Positions 15,535-25,263 are shown, counted from the first letter of the stretch. The stretch: 64,000 nucleotides of DNA from Kocuria carniphila (GCF_004136555.1 NZ_NOIT01000006.1:62001-126000), one strand, 5' to 3'. The notes: generated from the sequence alone by a model not told the origin. A program made the numbers and translations.

Positions 15535-17024
15535 GCAACACCCTGTACATCGACGGACAGTGGGTCCCCGCGATCGACGGTGGCACTCGCACCATCACCT
15601 GCCCCGCTGACGGCACCGAGGTGGCCGTGGTCGCCGAGGCCACGAGTGAGGACACCGAGCGCGCGATTGCCGCGGCCCGGGCCGCCGCGGACGACGAGCG
15701 CTGGGCGAGCGTGCCGGCTCCGGAACGCGGAAGCTTCCTGTTGCGGGTGGCGGCCACCCTGCGCGATCGTTCCGAAGAGTTCTCCCTGGCGGAGTCCAAG
15801 GACACGGGCAAGCGAATCGACGAGTCCCGCCAGGACATGTCCGACATCGCGAACTGCTTCGAGTACTTCGGCAAGATTGCAGCGGCGGATGCCGGCCGCA
15901 TCGTCGATGCCGGTGATCCCGACGTGGTCAGCCGAATCGTTCACGAACCCGTGGGTGTGTGCGGCATGATCACCCCGTGGAACTACCCGCTGCTGCAGGC
16001 CGCGTGGAAGATCGCACCGGCGCTGGCCGCCGGCAACACCTTTGTGCTCAAGCCCGCCGAACTGACTCCGCACACCGCGATCCTCATGATGCAGGTGCTC
16101 GAGGACCTCGGGCTGCCCGCCGGCGTGGGCAACCTGGTGTTGGGCGCGGGCGCGCAGGCGGGTGCTCCGCTCTCCAGCGATCCTCGCGTGGATCTGGTGT
16201 CCTTCACCGGCGGCCTGGTGACCGGTCGCGTGATCGCGGCCGAAGCGGCGTCGACGGTCAAGAAGGTGGCTCTGGAGCTGGGCGGCAAGAACCCCAACGT
16301 GATCTTCGCGGACGCCGAGTACGACGCCGCGCTGGACAACGCGCTCAACGGCGCGTTCATCCACTCCGGCCAGGTGTGCTCCGCCGGGGCGCGACTGGTG
16401 ATTGAGGAATCTATCGCGGAGAAGTTCGTGACCGATCTGGTGCGCCGAGCCGAACAGATTCAGCTGGGCGGGCCGTTCGACGAGAAGGCCGAGACCGGCG
16501 CGCTGATCTCCGAGGCCCACCGTGACAAGGTGCACGCCTACGTGGAGCGGGCCCGCGAGCAGGGCGCTCGGGTGCGCTGCGGTGGCCAGTTCGCGGAAGG
16601 ACCTTCGGCGGACGGATCGCTAGACCTCGGCAAGGGCGTGTTCTACCTGCCCACCGTGATCGACCAGTGCACGAGCGAGATGGACTGCGTGTACGACGAG
16701 GCCTTCGGCCCCACCGTGACGGTGGAAACCTTCCGTACCGAGGAAGAAGCCATCGAGATCGCCAACGACACCAACTACGGCCTGGCCGGAGCCGTGTGGA
16801 CCCAGGATGCGGGCCGCGCTCAGCGCGTGGCCGGCAAACTGCGCCACGGAACCGTGTGGATCAACGACTTCGGTCCGTACCTGCCCCAGGCGGAGTGGGG
16901 CGGCATGAAGCAGTCCGGTGTGGGCCGCGAACTGGGCTTCCACGGACTGGCCGAGTACCAGGAGACCAAACACATCTACCAGAACACCCGCCCCGCGGTG
17001 ACCGGCTGGTTCGCCGAGCACTGA
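15531..17024 (+). CDS. betB: Betaine-aldehyde dehydrogenase
   Basis: Oxidises betaine aldehyde to glycine betaine with NAD(P)+, the second oxidation of choline. The 497 residues are the normal ALDH length. ITPWNYPLLQAAWK marks the cofactor-binding domain. The general base E249 sits in LELGGKNPN and the nucleophile C283 in HSGQVCSAG. Both are intact. The C-terminal block WINDFGPYLPQAEWGGMKQSG is typical of the betaine-aldehyde branch, although other omega-aminoaldehydes could also be substrates. GGAGG-like sequence (AAGGAGG) lies upstream of the start inside betT. The gene is flanked by the choline transporter and choline dehydrogenase, which supports the substrate. Confidence 0.94.
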   Translation: MSNTLYIDGQWVPAIDGGTRTITCPADGTEVAVVAEATSEDTERAIAAARAAADDERWASVPAPERGSFLLRVAATLRDRSEEFSLAESKDTGKRIDESRQDMSDIANCFEYFGKIAAADAGRIVDAGDPDVVSRIVHEPVGVCGMITPWNYPLLQAAWKIAPALAAGNTFVLKPAELTPHTAILMMQVLEDLGLPAGVGNLVLGAGAQAGAPLSSDPRVDLVSFTGGLVTGRVIAAEAASTVKKVALELGGKNPNVIFADAEYDAALDNALNGAFIHSGQVCSAGARLVIEESIAEKFVTDLVRRAEQIQLGGPFDEKAETGALISEAHRDKVHAYVERAREQGARVRCGGQFAEGPSADGSLDLGKGVFYLPTVIDQCTSEMDCVYDEAFGPTVTVETFRTEEEAIEIANDTNYGLAGAVWTQDAGRAQRVAGKLRHGTVWINDFGPYLPQAEWGGMKQSGVGRELGFHGLAEYQETKHIYQNTRPAVTGWFAEH

Positions 17025-17076
17025 GCGGCCCGACTGGACCTCACCGAGCACCGAAGAACGACCGATGGGAGAAACT

Positions 17077-18666
17077 GTGACCACTACTGAAAACGTGGCT
17101 ACCTACGATTACGTTATTGTCGGAGCGGGCTCCGCCGGCGCCGTGATCGCGGCGCGCCTGAGCGAGAACCCGAACGTGAGCGTGGCCCTGCTCGAAGCCG
17201 GCGCCCACGATGAGAACGTGCCGGAAGTCCTGACGCTCGACCGCTGGATGGAACTGCTCGAATCCGGCTACGACTGGGATTACCAGATCGAACCGCAGGA
17301 GAACGGCAACTCGTACATGCGCCTGGCCCGCGCCAAGGTGCTGGGCGGTTGCTCGTCGCACAACTCGTGCATCGCCTTCTGGGCACCCGCCGAGGACATG
17401 GACGAATGGGAGTCCAAGTTCGGGGCCGAGGGCTGGAACGCGGAGACGGCCTTCCGGTTGTACAAGAAACTCGAGAACAATGAGGACCCCGGATCCCACC
17501 ACGGCCACGACGGGCCCGTGCGGCTGCGCCAGGTCCCCGCCGTGGATCCCTGCGGCGTGGCGGTTCTCGACGCCGCCGAACAGGCCGGGATTCCGCGCGC
17601 TGACTTCAACACCGGCAAAACGGTGACCCAGGGCGCGAACTTCTTCCAGATCAACGCGCGCGAGGACGGAACCCGCTCCTCGTCCTCGGTGAGCTACCTG
17701 CACCCGATCCGGGACCGTGAAAACCTCACGATCCTGACCGGCACCCAGGCCAAACGAATCGTGGTCGACGAGAACCAGCGAGCCACCGGCGTGGAGGTCA
17801 CGGACAACGCTTTCGGTCGTGCGCACGTGATCTCGGCCAACCGCGAGGTCGTCGTCTCCGCCGGTGCGATCGACACGCCCAAGCTGCTCATGCTCTCGGG
17901 AATCGGTCCGGCCGAGCACCTCACCGAGGTGGGCGTGGACGTGCTGGTGGACTCCCCGGGCGTGGGCTCGCACCTGCAGGATCACCCGGAGGCCGTGATC
18001 CAGTGGGAGGCCAAGCAGCCCATGGTCGAGGACTCCACCCAGTGGTGGGAGATCGGCCTGTTCGCCCAGGTGGACGACGGATTGGACCGCCCGGACCTGA
18101 TGATGCACTACGGCAGCGTGAACTTCGACATGCACACCTACCGCCACGGGTACGCCACGGCGGACAACGCGTTCTGCCTGACCCCCAACGTGACCCACGC
18201 TCGTTCCCGCGGCACCGTGCGGCTGCGCACGCGTGACTACCGGGACAAGCCCCGCGTGGATCCCCGGTACTTCACCGACCCGGAGGGTTACGACCTACGG
18301 ATCATGACCGCGGGTATCCGCAAGGCCCGTGAAATCGTCTCGCAGTCCGGGCTCTCGGAATGGGCCGGTCAGGAGCTGTTCCCGGGTCAGGATGTGCAGA
18401 CGGACGAGGAGATCGCCGACTACATCAAGCGCACCCACAACACCGTGTACCACCCCGCGGGTTCGTGCCGCATGGGGCCGGTCGAGGATCAGGATTCTCC
18501 GCTGGATCCGCAGTTGCGGGTCAAGGGCGTGAGCGGCCTGCGCGTGGCTGATGCTTCGGTGATGCCGGAACTGGTCACCGTGAACCCCAACATCACGGTC
18601 TACATGATTGGTGAGCGCGCCGCTGAGCTGATTGCCCAGGAGCAGGAGTCGCCCTCGGACAAGTAG
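17077..18666 (+). CDS. betA: Choline dehydrogenase (GMC oxidoreductase)
   Basis: FAD-dependent GMC oxidoreductase that oxidises choline to betaine aldehyde. The N-terminal dinucleotide fold reads YVIVGAGSAGAVIAARL. The second GMC signature is VVVSAGAIDTPKLLMLSGIGP. The C-terminal active-site region holds YHPAGSCRMGP (catalytic His) and VTVNPNITVYMIGERAAELI. About 529 residues, normal for the family. The GTG start at 17077 is preferred because GGAG lies five bases upstream; an ATG at 17065 would add four residues. It follows betB after a short gap and is the last gene of the betT-betB-betA operon. No betI-like regulator is seen nearby, so control is probably elsewhere or osmotic. Confidence 0.94.
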   Translation: MTTTENVATYDYVIVGAGSAGAVIAARLSENPNVSVALLEAGAHDENVPEVLTLDRWMELLESGYDWDYQIEPQENGNSYMRLARAKVLGGCSSHNSCIAFWAPAEDMDEWESKFGAEGWNAETAFRLYKKLENNEDPGSHHGHDGPVRLRQVPAVDPCGVAVLDAAEQAGIPRADFNTGKTVTQGANFFQINAREDGTRSSSSVSYLHPIRDRENLTILTGTQAKRIVVDENQRATGVEVTDNAFGRAHVISANREVVVSAGAIDTPKLLMLSGIGPAEHLTEVGVDVLVDSPGVGSHLQDHPEAVIQWEAKQPMVEDSTQWWEIGLFAQVDDGLDRPDLMMHYGSVNFDMHTYRHGYATADNAFCLTPNVTHARSRGTVRLRTRDYRDKPRVDPRYFTDPEGYDLRIMTAGIRKAREIVSQSGLSEWAGQELFPGQDVQTDEEIADYIKRTHNTVYHPAGSCRMGPVEDQDSPLDPQLRVKGVSGLRVADASVMPELVTVNPNITVYMIGERAAELIAQEQESPSDK

Positions 18667-18677
18667 CGGCACCATGA

Positions 18678-18717
18678 CATGAATGAAGCCCGGCACCAGT
18701 GCCGGGCTTCATTCATG
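18678..18717. terminator. Perfect 19-bp bidirectional terminator after betA
   Basis: CATGAATGAAGCCCGGCAC (18678-18696) pairs without mismatch with 18699-18717. It sits between the convergent betA and the small gene at 18727. The tail is not T-rich on either strand. Confidence 0.85.
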
Positions 18718-18726
18718 CGGTCCTGA

Positions 18727-19023
18727 TCAGGCGCTGAGCGCCACCGGTTTCGGTTCCAGTTTGTAGAACGGAATGCCACCGGAGACGTTTGATGCTCCGG
18801 GAACGAGTAGCTGCTGGTACTTCTCGCACCATTGGGCGCGGCCGCGGTTGTGGGCGGCTGCGTGGGCCAGGGCGCGAACGTTGCTGCTCATGTATTCGTG
18901 GATGTCCCCATTGGACTCCATGAGACGCACCATGTGGTGGTCGGGGTCGATGTCGACGGTGACGTCAACCCATTGTTCTCGAGGGGACTCGGTCTTTGTG
19001 CGTAGTTGTTGAATGTTCTTCAT
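18727..19023 (-). CDS. Small unknown protein, 98 residues
   Basis: I do not recognise the family. It is a soluble protein without signal or membrane segment. A strand-rich N-terminal half (QWVDVTVDIDPDHHMVRLME) is followed by a helix with His, Arg and Trp residues (ALAHAAAHNRGRAQWCEKYQQLL) and a tail ending in FYKLEPKPVALSA. The coding potential is supported by an isolated frame ending exactly at a perfect bidirectional terminator. No Shine-Dalgarno sequence is visible before ATG 19023. It has no operon partner. The 258 bases between its start and the glycosyltransferase stop show nothing I can identify. Confidence 0.6.
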   Translation of the reverse strand: MKNIQQLRTKTESPREQWVDVTVDIDPDHHMVRLMESNGDIHEYMSSNVRALAHAAAHNRGRAQWCEKYQQLLVPGASNVSGGIPFYKLEPKPVALSA

Positions 19024-19281
19024 CAGTATTGTGCTTTCGTACAGTGAGGTTCTTGCTGCGCCCGCGGTTGCGCCACAGCCGCTTCGTCATCCAAACCACC
19101 CCTGAACCAAGGGTTGGCGTGCGCCGGGTTGGAGCCCAGCAGGATCTCGGGTTTTACCCCGATTTCCAGAGCGCATCTCGTGAAGCTGGATTAGAGCGTA
19201 GCGGGTTGGGCGCATGACAAACCAGAGGGTGTCTCATAACGTCACCAAAAGTTAATCTACGAATGGATCGTGCACCACGGA

Positions 19282-20436
19282 TCACGGCGCGGTTGTGGAC
19301 AACCTGCGCGCACGAGATGCCACGGTGCGGGCTTGTGCATAGTGCTCCATGAGCTGGTCACACACGGCGTTCCACGTGCGAGTCTGCACGGTGGTGTAGG
19401 CGGTGCGGGAGAAGGCGGCGCGTTTGGCGTTGTCACCCACGAGATCCAGCACGCGATCGCGGAGCATCTCGGTGTCACCGGGCTTGTAGAGCCAGCCGTT
19501 GCGGGACGAATCAACCAGGTCCACGGGCCCGCCGCGGCCCACGGCCACGACGGGTACGGCGCTGGCCATGGCTTCCTGGATTGTCTGGCAGAACGTCTCG
19601 TGTTCACCGGGGTGCACGAACACGTCCAGGGAGGCCATGGCGGTGGCCAATTCGGCACCGTCCAGGAAACCCACGAAGTACGCATTGGGGAGCAGCATGC
19701 GGAGCTTCTCCTTCTCCGGCCCCGAGCCCACGATCACCAGTCGGGTATCGGGCAGCGAATCCAGGACCACGAGATCCTGCACCTGCTTTTCGGGAGCCAA
19801 GCGCCCCACGTAACCCACGAGCTTCCGGCCGCCGCCCACCCGTTCGCGCCATTCGTGATCGCGCCGAGCCGGGTTGAAGCGGCGGGTGTCCACGCCGCGT
19901 CGCCACATGCGCACGCGTTGCACACCGTGTTCATGCAGCGACGAGATGGACGCCGTGGACGGCGCCAAGGTCACAGTCGAACTGTTGTGCATGTTTCGCA
20001 CGTGGCTCCACAGCACGTTCTCCAGGACCGGGGCACCGTAGCGGGCCGCGTATCCGGGAACGTCGGTCTGGTAAATGGAGACGCACGGTAAGCCCAGATT
20101 CTTGGCGGCCTGGATGGCCTGCCAGCCCAGGACGAAGGGGGAGGCCACGTGCACGACGTCTGGTTGGAAGCGGGTCAGGATGCGCTGCATGCGTGCCACC
20201 GTGCAGCTGGCGACCCGGACGTCGGGGTACCCGGCGAGGGGGATGGACGCGATGCGTTGAACTCTGATCCCGTCCATGGAGTCCACGGAGCCCAGGGCTC
20301 CGAGTTTTTCGTAGGTCGGTGCGATGACCATGGCTTCGTGACCCTGGGCCCGGAGGTACTCCAGGACTCGAACCACGGAATGCGTCACGCCGTTGATGTG
20401 GGGGAGGAACTGTTCGGCAACCACTGCGATTCTCAC
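19282..20436 (-). CDS. GT4-family mannosyltransferase-like glycosyltransferase
   Basis: Retaining glycosyltransferase of family GT4 (GT-B fold), 384 residues, close in layout to actinobacterial GDP-mannose-dependent alpha-mannosyltransferases of the PimB/MgtA group that build lipomannan and related glycolipids. The N-terminal acceptor domain begins MRIAVVAEQFLPHINGVTHS. The donor domain has LVGYVGRLAPEKQVQDL and the E-x7-E motif in HETFCQTIQEAMASAVPVV, followed by GGPVDLV. The GTG start at 20436 has no ribosome site. A TA-rich stretch lies directly upstream, so the transcript may be leaderless. Specificity for GDP-mannose is inferred. A GDP-mannose synthase (manC) lies 24 kb away in the same window. 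Cytoplasmic or peripheral on the membrane. Confidence 0.85.
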   Translation of the reverse strand: MRIAVVAEQFLPHINGVTHSVVRVLEYLRAQGHEAMVIAPTYEKLGALGSVDSMDGIRVQRIASIPLAGYPDVRVASCTVARMQRILTRFQPDVVHVASPFVLGWQAIQAAKNLGLPCVSIYQTDVPGYAARYGAPVLENVLWSHVRNMHNSSTVTLAPSTASISSLHEHGVQRVRMWRRGVDTRRFNPARRDHEWRERVGGGRKLVGYVGRLAPEKQVQDLVVLDSLPDTRLVIVGSGPEKEKLRMLLPNAYFVGFLDGAELATAMASLDVFVHPGEHETFCQTIQEAMASAVPVVAVGRGGPVDLVDSSRNGWLYKPGDTEMLRDRVLDLVGDNAKRAAFSRTAYTTVQTRTWNAVCDQLMEHYAQARTVASRARRLSTTAP

Positions 20437-20529
20437 AATTAATACTGTGGCCGTCGCGGGTCACCGGTTCTTCACGCCAGGGTGACCTGTCGGTGAAGTC
20501 TGGGCCAACTCCGGTGGGGACGTGGAAAG

Positions 20530-22518
20530 ATGGAGGTGATGAACTTCCCCACCTTTTCCAACACCCTGTCCGGGGCGCGCGAGCGGCTGCAACGCAACCG
20601 CCACGGTGACCCCGAGAGCTCGCCCGCCATATCGCCATCGGCCGACTCCAACCGGAGGGGCCCGGAGGACGGGTTCCCCATGCCCTTGTGGCTGCAGGGA
20701 GTCATTGAACTCCTGGCGGTGGCCGCCATCAGCTTGCTGCTCACGGGGTTGCTGATGGCAGCCGTCTGGCTGGCTGGTGGTTTTGATTCCTTGGGCGTCC
20801 TGGGCGGCCTTCAACTCGCGGGTCAGGTGTGGTTGGTGGCCCATTGCACGCCGTTGACCATGGCGGCCATCCAGGGCATCGACGTGTCCACCGGCGGCGG
20901 CACTCTCACCTTGGTGCCCTTGGGGCTCACGCTGATTCCGTTCGGGCTCGCGGTCATTGCGGGTCGCCGAATCGCGCGCGCGTGTTGGCGGGGGCAGTTC
21001 CTCAAACCATTCTTTGCCGGGATGATCACGTACGCGCTCGTCGGGGCGTTGGTGGCCCTGGTGAGCAGCACGGAACACGTCTCCGCGAGCGTGCTGGCGG
21101 GCGCGCTGTTCCCGTTGATCCCGGCCGGTCTGGGCACCCTGGTGGGCGGGTGGAGCGTCTCGCGTTCCTTGGCCGCCGTCTTGGGCGCCGACGCCGCATC
21201 ATGGATCCAGCGCACCAGCCAGTATTCACGCTGGGCCGGTTCCTACGTGTGGGCCGTCGTCCGTGCCGGTTTCCTGTCCGCGGTGGCTGTCATAGCGGCC
21301 GGAGCGTTGCTCACCGTGCTGGCGCTGGTGTGGAACTGGGACGGCATCATCGCCGTCTATCAGGAACTGGGTACGGGCGCGGCCGGGGATACCGCTCTGA
21401 GCGCCCTGCAGTTCGGGTACCTGCCGAACATGGTCGTGTGGGCTGCGGCGTGGGCCAGCGGCGCGGGTTTCTCCGTGGGGGAGGGGACACTCACCTCACC
21501 CTTCGCGAACTCACTGGGTGCGCTACCGCAGTTCCCGCCGTTTGCAGCCCTACCGGAGGGCGATCCGTGGAGCTACGCGTCGGCCGTGGTGGTGCTGCCG
21601 GTCCTGGCCGGTGTGCTCGCGGGTTGGTGGTTCCTGCGCGAAGGTGAGAACCACCTGGACGACTGGATGGCCATCCGCTTGCCCATGCGATGGTTCACGT
21701 TCATCCTGTCCACGCTGCTGACGGTGGCGTTCATTGCGGCGATCGGCGCGGGTCTTGTGGCGATGTTGGCGTGGCTGTCTCACGGGTCATTGGGCCTGGG
21801 AAGGCTCACGGACATCGGCCCCGATCCCTGGCACGTGTTCTTGTGGACCGGCGCCGAGATCACCGCCGGTGGTGCCATCGGGTACGTCCTGGGGCCGTGG
21901 CTCGAACGCGAGGGTTACCGGAAGAACCCCTGGAACAGTTCCCTGGAGGATTCATCCGCCAGCGATACGGAAACGGAGGGCCCGGAAGGCCTCGACGGAG
22001 AAGCAACGGGATCCGCACGAGACGCCAAACGGGCCGCGAAGGCACAGGCCAAGCAGGCCAAGAAAGCGGAAGCTCGGGAGAAGCGGGCTGCCAAGAAATC
22101 AGCGAAACGCAAGGCCGTCCGGCTGGCAGTTCCCGGAGCGGACGATCAGTCGGCGCAGGATCCGGTGCGATCACCGGCTGAGCACCACGCAGGTGCACAG
22201 CCCGCATCGCGGGCGGAGCATCGGTCACGAGCCGTGGCGGACGGGACGGACCCAGCGACCGGGCCGAGCGGCGTCGTCGATCGGAACCAGACTGCTCCCT
22301 GGGGCGCGAACGGGTCGACCGCGGTGACCGCTCAGGAGGCGGGCGACGCAGACTCGGCCGTGACGGACGGTGACGGCGTGGCCGTGGTCGACGGGGCGTC
22401 GGTGGACTCCCGTGATCCGGACGGCGCGGGGGGCTCCGTGGTTGCCGGCGACTCGGACGGCGTGGCGGCCGGCGACGATTCCGCGGGACCGGTCTCCAAC
22501 TCCGATCCGGAAAGGTGA
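20530..22518 (+). CDS. DUF6350/PerM-like polytopic membrane protein
   Basis: A 662-residue integral membrane protein with about ten hydrophobic helices between residues 55 and 460 (LLAVAAISLLLTGLLMAAVWL, LVPLGLTLIPFGLAVIAG, and others). A long soluble tail (about 480-662) contains a Lys/Ala-rich segment (KRAAKAQAKQAKKAEAREKR) and then acidic Asp/Ser/Gly-rich sequence. The position directly upstream of purN-purH matches mycobacterial perM, whose product acts in cell division under stress. Assignment to DUF6350 rests on topology and this gene order. The start is uncertain (ATG 20530 or 20539; GGAGG lies between them). The last 187 bases overlap, antisense, the 3' end of the convergent small membrane-protein gene. 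Confidence 0.8.
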   Translation: MEVMNFPTFSNTLSGARERLQRNRHGDPESSPAISPSADSNRRGPEDGFPMPLWLQGVIELLAVAAISLLLTGLLMAAVWLAGGFDSLGVLGGLQLAGQVWLVAHCTPLTMAAIQGIDVSTGGGTLTLVPLGLTLIPFGLAVIAGRRIARACWRGQFLKPFFAGMITYALVGALVALVSSTEHVSASVLAGALFPLIPAGLGTLVGGWSVSRSLAAVLGADAASWIQRTSQYSRWAGSYVWAVVRAGFLSAVAVIAAGALLTVLALVWNWDGIIAVYQELGTGAAGDTALSALQFGYLPNMVVWAAAWASGAGFSVGEGTLTSPFANSLGALPQFPPFAALPEGDPWSYASAVVVLPVLAGVLAGWWFLREGENHLDDWMAIRLPMRWFTFILSTLLTVAFIAAIGAGLVAMLAWLSHGSLGLGRLTDIGPDPWHVFLWTGAEITAGGAIGYVLGPWLEREGYRKNPWNSSLEDSSASDTETEGPEGLDGEATGSARDAKRAAKAQAKQAKKAEAREKRAAKKSAKRKAVRLAVPGADDQSAQDPVRSPAEHHAGAQPASRAEHRSRAVADGTDPATGPSGVVDRNQTAPWGANGSTAVTAQEAGDADSAVTDGDGVAVVDGASVDSRDPDGAGGSVVAGDSDGVAAGDDSAGPVSNSDPER

Positions 22519-22898
22519 TTCCAGATATTGTCCGTGAGTTGTCGCTGACAGTGACTCGTTGACGAGAGCGTCAGGGCCGAATCCACGCACTCTTGGTACA
22601 CCTGTGAGGCCGGCCACACGGCGAGCCGCGCGCCTCCTCCGAAAGCATTGAACGCGCCCCACACAATGGCCAGAATGGCCAGGAACGTGATGAAGAACCG
22701 CGAGGTGACCTTGCGGGACGTACTCAGGGCCACGATGCCCAGCACCACGCCCGCCAGTGCCATGATCACTCCCACGGCCGTGGACCACACGTGGCCGGTG
22801 ACGAGTGCGGAGGACAGCAACGCGAGCGCCGCTGCCAGACCGGAAAGCCTCAAACGGGAGGACGCGTGTGCTGTGTCTGGGCTTTCGGAATCCTGCAT
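22332..22898 (-). CDS. Small membrane protein with Ser/Thr/Pro tail
   Basis: A 188-residue protein. After a short polar N-terminus come about three hydrophobic segments (LSGLAAALALLSSALVTG, VGVIMALAGVVLGIVAL, FFITFLAILAIVWGAFNAFGG). The region after them (YQECVDSALTLSSTSHCQRQ, two cysteines) is probably external. It ends in a Ser/Thr/Pro-rich linker of about 60 residues (from GPAESSPAATP). The layout resembles DUF4190-type actinobacterial membrane proteins. The start at 22898 has GGAG four bases upstream. Its C-terminal tail is encoded antisense to the last 187 bases of the DUF6350 gene. Its start is 56 bases from the divergent purN start. Confidence 0.75.
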   Translation of the reverse strand: MQDSESPDTAHASSRLRLSGLAAALALLSSALVTGHVWSTAVGVIMALAGVVLGIVALSTSRKVTSRFFITFLAILAIVWGAFNAFGGGARLAVWPASQVYQECVDSALTLSSTSHCQRQLTDNIWNHLSGSELETGPAESSPAATPSESPATTEPPAPSGSRESTDAPSTTATPSPSVTAESASPAS

Positions 22899-22953
22899 GA
22901 TCTCCACTGTAAGGCAGCGACCCGGTCGGGGCGGACCGCGGAAAATCGTTAGC

Positions 22954-23556
22954 ATGATCGGTATGCGACTCGTGGTCATGGTTTCCGGTTCCGGGACAAA
23001 TTTGCAGGCAATCATCGATGCGCTCCACAAGGGCGACGTGGACGTGGACATCGTCGCGGTCGGCGCGGACAAACCGTGCGTCGGCCTGGAGCGCGCGGAG
23101 GCCGCCGGGATCGACACGTTCCTGGTTCCGCTGGCGAATTACCCGGAGCGCGAGCAGTGGAATCGGAGCCTGGAACGAGCCATCGCCAACTACAACCCTG
23201 ACCGTGTGGTGTTCGCCGGATTCATGCGCATCGTGGACGCCCAACTGGTGGAGCGCTTTGCCGGCAGAATCATCAACACCCACCCCTCGTTGCTGCCTTC
23301 GTTCCCGGGCGCCCATGCCGTGCGGGACGCCATGAACTTCGGCGTGAAAGTCACCGGTGCCACCGTGCACGAGGTCGTGGCGGACGTGGATGCCGGTCCT
23401 ATCCTGGCCCAGGTGGCCGTGCCGGTGCAGTCCGAGGACACCGAGGAGAGCCTGCACGAACGCATCAAGTCCGCCGAACGCGGACTCCTCGTCAACGCCC
23501 TTGCGGCGCTGAGCCGTGAAGTTAACTTTGATCTGCCCATCGAGGAGCAGTCGTAG
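22954..23556 (+). CDS. purN: Phosphoribosylglycinamide formyltransferase
   Basis: Third step of purine synthesis: transfers formyl from 10-formyl-THF to GAR. 200 residues, normal length. VVMVSGSGTNLQAIIDA binds the phosphate, VFAGFMRIV is conserved, and INTHPSLLPSFPGAHAV carries the Asn-x-His catalytic pair. GATVHEVVADVDAGPI holds the catalytic Asp. I chose ATG 22954; a GAAAAT hexamer ends seven bases before it, the same spacing as the leaderless starts elsewhere in this window. ATG 22963 is the alternative. It is followed after 54 bases by purH, making a two-gene purine operon. Confidence 0.95.
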   Translation: MIGMRLVVMVSGSGTNLQAIIDALHKGDVDVDIVAVGADKPCVGLERAEAAGIDTFLVPLANYPEREQWNRSLERAIANYNPDRVVFAGFMRIVDAQLVERFAGRIINTHPSLLPSFPGAHAVRDAMNFGVKVTGATVHEVVADVDAGPILAQVAVPVQSEDTEESLHERIKSAERGLLVNALAALSREVNFDLPIEEQS

Positions 23557-23610
23557 ACTTTCTCGTGGCGTCGGCGCCATCCACCCACCCCAACCTCTCC
23601 TGGAGTTTTT

Positions 23611-25221
23611 GTGAATTCGATTCAGCTGGACCGTGTACCCCTCAAACGCGCATTGATCTCCGTGTACGACAAGACCGGTCTGGAGGAGTTGGCGCGCGGC
23701 CTGCACGAGGCCGGGGTGAGTATCGTCTCGACCGGTTCCACGGCCCAGCGGATTTCCCAGGCGGGTGTGCCCGTCACTGAGGTTTCCGAGGTCACCGGTT
23801 TCCAGGAATGCCTGGACGGCCGCGTCAAGACCCTGCACCCGCGTGTGCATGCCGGCATCCTGGCCGATCGCCGCAAGCAGGAGCACATCGACCAGCTGTC
23901 GGAGCTCGAGATCGAGCCTTTCGACCTGGTGGTCGTGAACCTCTACCCGTTCGTGGACACCGTCCGTTCCGGCGCTGCCCAGGACGACGTGGTTGAGCAG
24001 ATCGACATCGGTGGTCCTTCCATGGTGCGCGCGGCGGCCAAGAACCACGCCGCCGTGTCCGTGGTCGTGGATCCCGCGAGTTACCCGGATGTGATCAATG
24101 CAGCGCAGGGCGGTGGCTACGACCTGGCCGCGCGTCAGAAGCTCGCGGCCACCGCGTTCGCGCACACTGCCGCCTACGACACCGCGGTGGCCACCTGGAC
24201 CGCCCAGCAGTTCGAATCGGATCCCACCGCGAACTTCTGGCCGCCCTATGCCGGTCTCGCGTTCCAGCGCGCAGAGTCCCTGCGCTACGGCGAGAACCCC
24301 CACCAGAAGGCCGCACTGTACGTCGACGACGCCGCTTCGCCGGGTATCGCACAGGCCGAGCAGCTTCACGGCAAGGCCATGTCCTACAACAACTTTGTCG
24401 ACGCAGACGCCGCCCTGCGCGCCGCCTACGACTACGACAAGCCCGCCGTGGCCGTGGTCAAGCACAACAACCCGTGTGGCGTGGCCGTTGCGTCCCCCGG
24501 GGCCACGGATCCCATTGCTGACGCCCACCGCAAGGCGCACGCGTGTGACCCGCTGTCCGCGTACGGCGGCGTGGTCGCTGCCAACCGCCCCGTGAGCGCC
24601 GCAATGGCCGAGACCCTCAAGGGCATTTTCACGGAAGTCGTTGTGGCCCCGAGCTTCGAGCCGGCCGCGCTGGAGATCCTGCAGGCCAAGAAGAACATTC
24701 GTTTGCTCGAACTTCCCGAAGGTTTCGGTCGCGATCCGCTTGAATACCGTGCCGTGTCCGGAGGGGCACTGTTCCAGCAGGCCGACCGCCTGGACGCACC
24801 CGGTGACGACCCAGCGAACTGGACCCTGGCCGCCGGAGAAGCGGCGGACGAGGAGACTCTGGCGGACCTCGAATTCGCGTGGCGCTCGCTGCGCGCGGTG
24901 AAGTCCAACGCCATCCTGCTCGCCCATGACGGCGCGTCCGTTGGGATCGGCATGGGCCAGGTCAACCGCGTGGATTCCTGCAAGCTCGCCGTGGAACGCG
25001 CCGACTCGCTCGCCGAGGACGGTGCCCAGCGCGCCCGAGGTGCCGTGGCGGCGTCGGACGCGTTCTTCCCGTTCGCGGACGGGCTGCAGGTGTTGTTGGA
25101 CGCCGGTGTGCGTGCCGTGGTGCAGCCGGGTGGTTCGATCCGCGACGAAGAGGTGGTCGCAGCCGCCCAGGCTGCCGGTGTGACCATGTACTTCACCGGA
25201 GCGCGGCACTTCTTCCACTGA
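23611..25221 (+). CDS. purH: AICAR formyltransferase / IMP cyclohydrolase
   Basis: Bifunctional enzyme for the last two steps of IMP synthesis, 536 residues. The N-terminal MGS-like IMP cyclohydrolase domain (about 1-200) shows [26 protein letters not shown] and [15 protein letters not shown]. The AICAR transformylase domain follows with [26 protein letters not shown] (Lys-His catalytic pair), [11 protein letters not shown] and a C-terminus [18 protein letters not shown]. The GTG start has GGAG six bases upstream. It consumes 10-formyl-THF, which links it to purU, folD and glyA in this window. A 17-bp terminator closes the operon. Confidence 0.97.
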   Translation: MNSIQLDRVPLKRALISVYDKTGLEELARGLHEAGVSIVSTGSTAQRISQAGVPVTEVSEVTGFQECLDGRVKTLHPRVHAGILADRRKQEHIDQLSELEIEPFDLVVVNLYPFVDTVRSGAAQDDVVEQIDIGGPSMVRAAAKNHAAVSVVVDPASYPDVINAAQGGGYDLAARQKLAATAFAHTAAYDTAVATWTAQQFESDPTANFWPPYAGLAFQRAESLRYGENPHQKAALYVDDAASPGIAQAEQLHGKAMSYNNFVDADAALRAAYDYDKPAVAVVKHNNPCGVAVASPGATDPIADAHRKAHACDPLSAYGGVVAANRPVSAAMAETLKGIFTEVVVAPSFEPAALEILQAKKNIRLLELPEGFGRDPLEYRAVSGGALFQQADRLDAPGDDPANWTLAAGEAADEETLADLEFAWRSLRAVKSNAILLAHDGASVGIGMGQVNRVDSCKLAVERADSLAEDGAQRARGAVAASDAFFPFADGLQVLLDAGVRAVVQPGGSIRDEEVVAAAQAAGVTMYFTGARHFFH

Positions 25222-25263
25222 GCCGATTCACGGTAGTAGAGCCCAGGAACGGGCTCTGACGGA

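Noticed and set aside
22225-25218. 997-codon open frame on the minus strand across purN and purH
   Set aside because: It is the antisense shadow of two secure purine genes; the translation is His/Gly/Val-rich with no domain, as expected in high-GC DNA.
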